DNA from: Euonymus europaeus
Taxonomy: Eukaryota > Streptophyta > Magnoliopsida > Celastrales > Celastraceae
NCBI GenBank assembly: GCA_963580455.1
Contig: OY756962.1
Coordinates: 18,680,001-18,744,000 of the forward strand
Reading direction: 5' to 3'
DNA length: 64,000 nt
Position numbers and translations under genes: made by a program. The notes beneath the pieces are model-generated. The model saw only the letters and a program-made list of their open reading frames with translations. It was not told the DNA's origin and did not search any database. Numbering within the stretch: position 1 is the stretch's first letter; each line of letters begins with the position of its first letter. Below, one piece after another: positions 58,781 through 64,000 of the stretch.

Positions 58781-60188
58781 TCAACGGCCAATCATGCCTG
58801 GATTGAGACCCAAAAGCATTTGCTGCCCGCCAGGGATGTAAGCCACACTGGGTGACTTAGCAAGAGTTCCAGCAATCTCCCTCGATGCCTCAATCCTCCT
58901 TAGTTCAATCAGCCCCATACCTGCCTTGGTAGTCGCATCAGAAATGAGTGTTGCAGCTTCACTCTCACCTTCAGCCCTAATAACAGCGGCCCTCCGTTCT
59001 TGATCAGCCTTCATCACTACAAACTTGGACCTCTCAGCCTCCTGTTGTGCCACCTGCTTCTGCTCCACAGCCCTTGAGAACTCAACCCCATAAGACAGTG
59101 AGTGATAGCCACGTCATCCAGCACAATGTTAAAGTCCTTAGCGCGTTTCATCAGAGACTCCCTAACCATGGCAGACACATGTGGCCTGTCTGTCAGAAGC
59201 TGGTCGGCGTTAAACTGTGCAACAACTGCCTTCAATACCTCATTGCCGATAGAAGGAAGCACCTTCTCATCGTACTCAAGACCAAGGTGTTGGAAGATGT
59301 AGGGCAAGCGTGAAACCTTCCAATCACAAAGTCACTGGTTCAATAAATTTCAGCATAACGATTCAATACTATATACTATCCTTCGATTTATCAGAAAAGA
59401 AAATTCTATATCTGACAGATAAAGCTAAAACTAAAACAAAAATAAATTTCAGTGACAATTCAATTCGATACAATAAAAACAAAAGGATATGGCATGGTTC
59501 ACACTAGAAGGAAAATCTGCACATACAAAAAAAAACGAATCTGAAAACGAAATAAAAAGGAAGTCGTCCAATAAATTTCAGTGTAACTTTTCGATTCTAT
59601 TCTTAGGCATACAGGAAAAACAAAAACTACAAGCATCGGCTAAAACTAAAACTAAAACCGAACTAAATTTCAGCGGGACAATTCAATTCTCAAGACATGA
59701 GAGAAGAAAAACTAAAAGGAAACTCAGTATAAGCAAACGAATCTGTAAACGGGAAAGGGAAAAAAAAACAAATACGATTAATTGTAGAGAAGAAACAAAA
59801 AAAAAACTTCCTCAAAACTGACAGAGAAAAGGCCATGTAAAAATATATATAAGAAGCGGAGAGTTGAAAGATTTGCCTCTGGACGGGAGAGGACACGGAG
59901 AGTGAGGTTGACCATCTGAAGATCCTTGGTGCCAGAGATTGAAGAAAAGGAGTGGGGGCGAGTGCGAATGTCGAAGATGAAGGGCTTCTGGAGCCAAGGG
60001 ACGAGAAAATGAGTGCCCTCCCCGACCGTCGTGTCGATCACACCACGGAACCTGTCGAAGAGGACGGCCCTCTGGCCTCCGTCAACCGTGTACAGCGACG
60101 AATTAAGCACCGTTGCAGCTGTTCCCAGCCCGAAGGCCGCCCGGGCCAAGTTTGTCAAGAAGGATACAGCTGCTTGGTTGCTACCCAT
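58781..60188 (-). CDS. PHB3: Prohibitin (PHB3/PHB4 type), with a one-base frameshift
   Basis: Exon 1 (60188-59877, 104 codons) begins [20 protein letters not shown], the conserved plant start, and ends in LRVLSRPE. Exon 2 (59316-58781) begins [18 protein letters not shown] and ends [15 protein letters not shown]. Prohibitins form ring complexes in the inner mitochondrial membrane; exon 1 holds the N-terminal anchor and the start of the PHB/SPFH domain, exon 2 the rest and the coiled coil ([20 protein letters not shown]). Two oddities: the intron (59876-59315 boundary at 59317) has a GC donor (GAG|GCAAAT) with a normal AG acceptor, and one C is missing at 59097/59098, inside AITHLSYG, so translation shifts and stops about 20 codons later while the original frame stays open to the natural stop. 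Either a recent pseudogene or a sequence error. PHB3 versus PHB4 is not resolvable. Confidence 0.85.
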
Positions 60189-60399
60189 TCTCGCAGCCGA
60201 CGGTTTTTTCACTATTTTGAGGATTTAGGGTTTATGACGGTGATGTCCTGCTGCTGCGGCATAAAACCTTGAAGGCGTGAACTTGGAATAAGGAGTCTAG
60301 ATCGGAATGGGCTGGGGGTCAATACAGAACTGGGCCTTTCAAAAATGGATTTCGCACAAGAACAACAACGCCATCAATGGTCCCAATGACTCCCCCTAA
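60189..60399. promoter_or_regulatory. Short prohibitin upstream region
   Basis: Only 211 bp separate the prohibitin ATG from the left end of a PIF/Harbinger element. It must contain the 5' UTR and core promoter. I see no convincing TATA box; the minus strand has AAACCCTAAATC (telo-box) at about 60224-60235. Confidence 0.45.
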
Positions 60400-60618
60400 G
60401 ACCATCTCCAACAAGGAATATGTAAAATGGGGATGCAAAAATGATTTTGCATGCTTGAATAGTGATTTGCATATCACTTTAAATATTTTCACTCCAACAA
60501 TGGGTACGTAAAATGGAGATGCATTTTTTTTTCTACAATTTTTCTATAAATAACTTAGTTTCTTCTTTATTTCATCAATCAATTCTCAACAAAAAAAATC
60601 TTATTCTAAAACAAATCC

Positions 60619-61907
60619 ATGGATCATCCAAGTTCTAGTTCTGAAATTTTGAGAGAATTTCTTAGCTTCGACTCTGACTCCAAAGATGAGTTGGAGCAAC
60701 TTTTGTCAGCACGAGAGGCAGATGATCAACAAAGTAGTGGTAGAAGACGAACTGGCCATTGAGGTTCTATTCCCGGACACAGAATAGTTCATCGCAATCA
60801 TGCTGACGGCCACTCCAGACTATGGAATGATTACTTCAGTCAAGGTCCGGTTTACCATGAAGGTCTATTTAGACGAAGATTTTGAATGAGTCGAAATATT
60901 TTTCTCCACATTTCTAATGCCGTAGCGACCAATGATACTTATTTTGCTCAAAAATGAAATGCAGCTGGAGTTCTAGGTCTCTCTCCCCTTCAAAAGATTA
61001 CAACGGCAATTAGGATCCTCACGGAACTTCAGCTGATTCCTTAGACGATTACAGTCAAATTGGCGAGAGTACCGCAATTAATAGTCTAAGGCATTTTGTC
61101 CGAGGAGTTTTAGAAGTTTTCGGTGAACGATATCTGAGGGCGCCCGATCAAAATGATGTACACCGTCTATTAGCTCAAAATGAGGAACGTGGATTTCCAG
61201 GTATGCTTGGAAGTATTGATTGAATGCACTGGAAATGAAAGAATTGCCCTACTGTCTGGCAAGGGATGTATATCAGTCATTGTCGTGCACCGACAATTAT
61301 TTTAGAAGCTGTGGCTTCTAAAGATGTTTGGATCTAGCATGTCTTCTTTGGAATGACTGGCTCTCTGAATGACATAAATGTGCTACAGAAATCTCCTATT
61401 TTTGGGGCACTAGCCAATAGAAATGCTCCTGAAGCACACTACACTATTAATGGTCATCATTACAATATGAGATATTATCTTGTAGATGGAATATACCTTC
61501 GCTGGTTTACATTCGTCAAAACTATTCCATGTCCACAAGGCCCAAAATGAAAACACTTTACTAAAATGGAGGAAGCTATTCGGAAGGATGTGGAGCATGC
61601 TTTTGGAGTGTTGCAAGCGTGTTTTGCCATTACCCGTGGACCGAAAAGATATTGGGATGTTGACACACTTAATGATATTATGACAGCATGCATAATATTA
61701 CATAATATGATTGTTGAGAAAACTGGTGGTCTTGACAACATAGAGTTTGATGGACTCACATCTCCACCGACAATGTCACATACTCGTCCTAATGACTATG
61801 TGAGTTTCATCTAAACACATCGCCAAATCAGAGATGATTCAAGTCATTCACAATTGCAAGATGATCTTGTAGAGCATCTGTGGGCTCGTTTAGGGTCATC
61901 ATATTAA
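60619..61907 (+). pseudogene. PIF/Harbinger transposase, broken
   Basis: Starts at the ATG at 60619 (MDHPSSSSEILREFLSFDSD). Frames in order show LWNDYFSQGPVYHEGLFRRR (typical N-terminal box), LGLSPLQKITTAIRIL, a middle part with FPGMLGSID-like sequence across frameshifts (about 61195-61225), then FGMTGSLNDINVLQKSPIF (part of the DDE_Tnp_4 nuclease fold), NMRYYLVDGIYLRW, EHAFGVLQACFAI and ACIILHNMIVE, ending WARLGSSY-stop at 61907. In-frame stops (for example near 60760, 60885, 60956 and 61548) and at least two frameshifts (about 61020 and 61200) make it inactive. The domain order and length (about 430 codons) match the family. Confidence 0.88.
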
Positions 61908-61940
61908 TTCTATCTTCATGCGTCAGTGAGTCTAGTTTAC

Positions 61941-62092
61941 TTTATTGTTTGTAATGCTTCTCTTTATTGTTTGTCAGAGATGCTTCTCTTTATTGTTTGT
62001 AATGCTTGGATTTATTGTTTGTCAGAGATGTTTCTCTTTGTTGTTTGTAATGCTTGTGGTTATTGTTTGTCAGAGATGCTTTACTTACATGT
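61941..62092. repeat. ~48-bp tandem repeat downstream of the transposase
   Basis: About three units alternating TTTATTGTTTGTAATGCTT and TTATTGTTTGTCAGAGATG. The resulting plus-strand frame (Cys/Leu/Phe/Ile-rich, 61945-62169) is a by-product of the repeat. Confidence 0.85.
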
Positions 62093-62276
62093 GTTTTGTT
62101 GAATTACTTTTCTTGTACATGTTAGAGATGTTGTACAACCATCAGAAGAAGAAGATAGGAGCAATATAATAAAAAACATTATTCAAGAAAAGTAAAATAC
62201 AAATAACATAATGCAAACATAGTTCAAAAAAAGAAGAAGTACAAATAACATAATTAAAAAAAAGTGTGACAGTATA

Positions 62277-63435
62277 TCAGAAATTATAACCCTTCTTGGT
62301 CATGATTTCAATCCTTGCATTCTTCCAGTACTCAACCACCATTGGATCCATTCCTATAAGGTCTTTGGACATAACTTCAATCTCCCAGTTCCTCTCTATC
62401 TCCTTCTCTTTCAATTCGCGATCTCTTTGTTGTTCCAAAATCGCTCTTTCTCGTTGTTCATATTTGGCTCACTCAACTAAGATTTTTTCTTGCAAAATCT
62501 CATCAGAGATTGCCCTCTTTGATCCACTTGCAGCCATTTTCTTTGCAGCCTTTGTACCTATTGGTCGCTCTTGGTTTGTGGAGCGTACATCAGCATCTCT
62601 GACGTTGGGAGATTCATGAGAGAAACTAGTTGTTCTACGACTCTTGTTCGATATGGTATCTTGCCATTTCGCTTCATCCTTTAGTAGGACCCAACAACGC
62701 TCAAGTAAAAATGGTTTTTGTTCCACTTGCAGCCATTTTCTTTGCAGCCTTTGTGCCTATTGGTCGCTCTTGGTTTGTGGAGCGTACATCAGCATCTCTG
62801 ACGTTGGGAGATTCATGAGAGAAACTAGTTGTTCTACGACTCTTGTTCGATATGGTATCTTGCCATTTCGCTTCATCCTTTAGTAGGACCCAACAACGCT
62901 CAAGTAAAAATGGTTTTTGTTCCAAGTCAGAATAAATACCTTTGGCCTCATCCAACTGTAAAGACCACCAAATGTTACAAATAAAGATACAAAGTAATTA
63001 ATGTCTTTAATACAAAAATGTATCAACGAAAAAATTATTTATCATTCCTTGCTTGGTTTGCCCACTAGGATGTCTTCCTTCTATTTTATTTAAATAACCA
63101 GAAAATTTTTGACACTTTTTGTTAATGTCATTCCATCGTCGTTTGAGAGATTGTTGAGTACGAGGACCTCCATGGGTGTTGAAGTATTTATGAATTCTTT
63201 GTCAATATCTATTGGAATTTTGAGCATTCCCTTGAGTTGAATCATTGCTAGTGTTGAGCCAAGCAGACACCAATAGTTTGTCATCTTCAATTGAAAAATT
63301 CTTGGACCTTTGACTATTTCAAGTACTCGGAGCAACATCGGATGGCATTTGTGACTCCGCAAGATCAACCTCCTGCTCAATCTCTAGGTCATCACTCATG
63401 AGCAATGATGCATATGACTCGTACATGGGATCCAT
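62277..63435 (-). pseudogene. PIF/Harbinger ORF2 (Myb/SANT-like plus NAM-associated domain), broken
   Basis: The start is the ATG at 63435 (MDPMYESYASLL). The Myb/SANT-like part follows (KNFSIEDDKLLVSAWLNTS, RTQQSLKRRWNDINKK, FSGYLNKIEGRHPSGQTK), with TGA codons at about 63321 and 63207. After a gap, perhaps an intron (about 62955-63050), comes LLERCWVLLKDEAKWQDTI, then the RPIGTKAAKKMAASG box typical of NAM-associated proteins of this transposon family, and a charged helix (REREAILEQQRDRELKEKEIE-like) to GYNF-stop at 62277. A stop also lies at 62467. A 199-bp tandem duplication inserts a second LLERC...AASG block out of frame. The protein normally partners the transposase for DNA binding and nuclear import. 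Confidence 0.8.
62524..62923. repeat. 199-bp tandem duplication inside ORF2
   Basis: 62524-62722 and 62723-62921 are identical except for one base (A versus G near 62557/62756). 199 is not a multiple of three, so the second copy shifts the frame. Confidence 0.92.
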
Positions 63436-64000
63436 ATCTACAAATACTAAGTTGTTAAATTCAGAATTTATAATAAGCACGGCATGCAGAATTCTAAGAT
63501 TGTTAATGAACTAAAATTGCAAAGCCTACAATTGAAGGATAAGGTAGTGAGATTATCATCAAATACACAACCACATCATTTTCATAGAATGATAAGGCAA
63601 ACATAAAATTTTTCATCCACTACTTAATTAAAAACACACAGCCAAGAAAAAAGACCAAGTTTACACATCCACTAATTCTTCATCAACACTCATCTCCATC
63701 AACAAAGCACATACTAAAAGATTCAAGGTATACAACTTTAGCTGTTCACTACCAATAGAGTTAAAAATGGACAAAAAATTGAAGTCTTTACTTGGTTTCC
63801 TTTCAAACACAAAGCAGAGAAAAATAACCAATATCTTGGACTCGATTCACAGGTTACTTACATTGCCTTATCATTTAAAATGTTTGTATATTGAAGAGGC
63901 AGTGTTTGAACGTACAAGAACAAAGTAAAACTACTTAAAATGAGGTACTATATATTCCATATGCTTAAAAATGTGATATTTGGAAGGAACCAACACAATT

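Larger units (their letters stand above)
60400..64000 (+). mobile_element. PIF/Harbinger transposon, decayed, runs off the window
   Basis: The left end is GACCATCTCCAACAAGG after a TAA target (60397-60399). It holds the transposase remnant (60619-61907, plus) and the partner ORF2 (63435-62277, minus), convergent. The right TIR is not found before 64000, so the element either continues or is truncated. 63436-64000 is AT-rich without a recognisable gene. Confidence 0.75.

Noticed and set aside
62469..62955. Two similar minus-strand proteins as separate genes
   Set aside because: They are the two copies of the 199-bp duplication inside one broken ORF2.

Overview
This window is plant nuclear DNA, most likely from a eudicot. 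It holds spliced genes with GT-AG introns whose proteins match plant families (a CXE11/CXE16-type carboxylesterase and a PHB3/4-type prohibitin). The rest is nested plant transposons: Tekay-, Athila- and Tat-type Gypsy elements, SIRE-like Copia, PIF/Harbinger, a long-TIR Mutator-like element and MITEs. I cannot name the species. There is no CRISPR array, operon or rRNA.

Left edge (1-5348): a 299-bp PIF/Harbinger-type MITE (620-918); the two-exon carboxylesterase on the minus strand (1319-4132); and a short plus-strand stretch that looks like a 5' UTR plus first exon with no visible continuation (5140-5214).

First nest (5349-31972): the outermost layer is a minus-strand, non-coding LTR retrotransposon whose interior is filled with a 49-bp repeat array, a recurrent TTTTAATCC motif and hairpin repeats. 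Its left LTR was broken by a plus-strand Tekay-like Gypsy element (6309-25171) with a decayed gag-pol. Each LTR of that Gypsy was invaded in turn. One took a solo LTR (7614-9407, TSD TCTAC) and an Athila fragment (about 9588-11286). The other took a young Athila derivative that kept gag-protease and lost RT to integrase (17321-24483, TSD AGTAC).

Second block (31973-40845): an old PIF/Harbinger element whose transposase reading frame is split by a 5.6-kb insertion with SIRE/Copia features (34861-40457, TSD TGGAT). The frame resumes on the far side.

Third block (40846-58282): a Mutator-like element with roughly 1.8-kb terminal inverted repeats and a 9-bp target duplication (8 of 9 matching). 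It has no recognisable transposase, and both arms carry a piece resembling a host gene. One arm holds a solo LTR (41959-44148). The other holds a MITE, itself split by a nearly complete Tat-lineage element (47857-57135). The Tat element carries an antisense, intron-containing gene with its own TATA box, and an array of hairpin repeats where that gene meets the pol region.

Right edge (58283-64000): the prohibitin gene (58781-60188, minus), with a GC-AG intron and a one-base frameshift. About 210 bp upstream of its start codon a second PIF/Harbinger element begins (60400 to beyond the window end), with a decayed transposase and a Myb/NAM-associated ORF2 carrying a 199-bp tandem duplication. Apart from the carboxylesterase and the prohibitin, nothing here looks like an active host gene.
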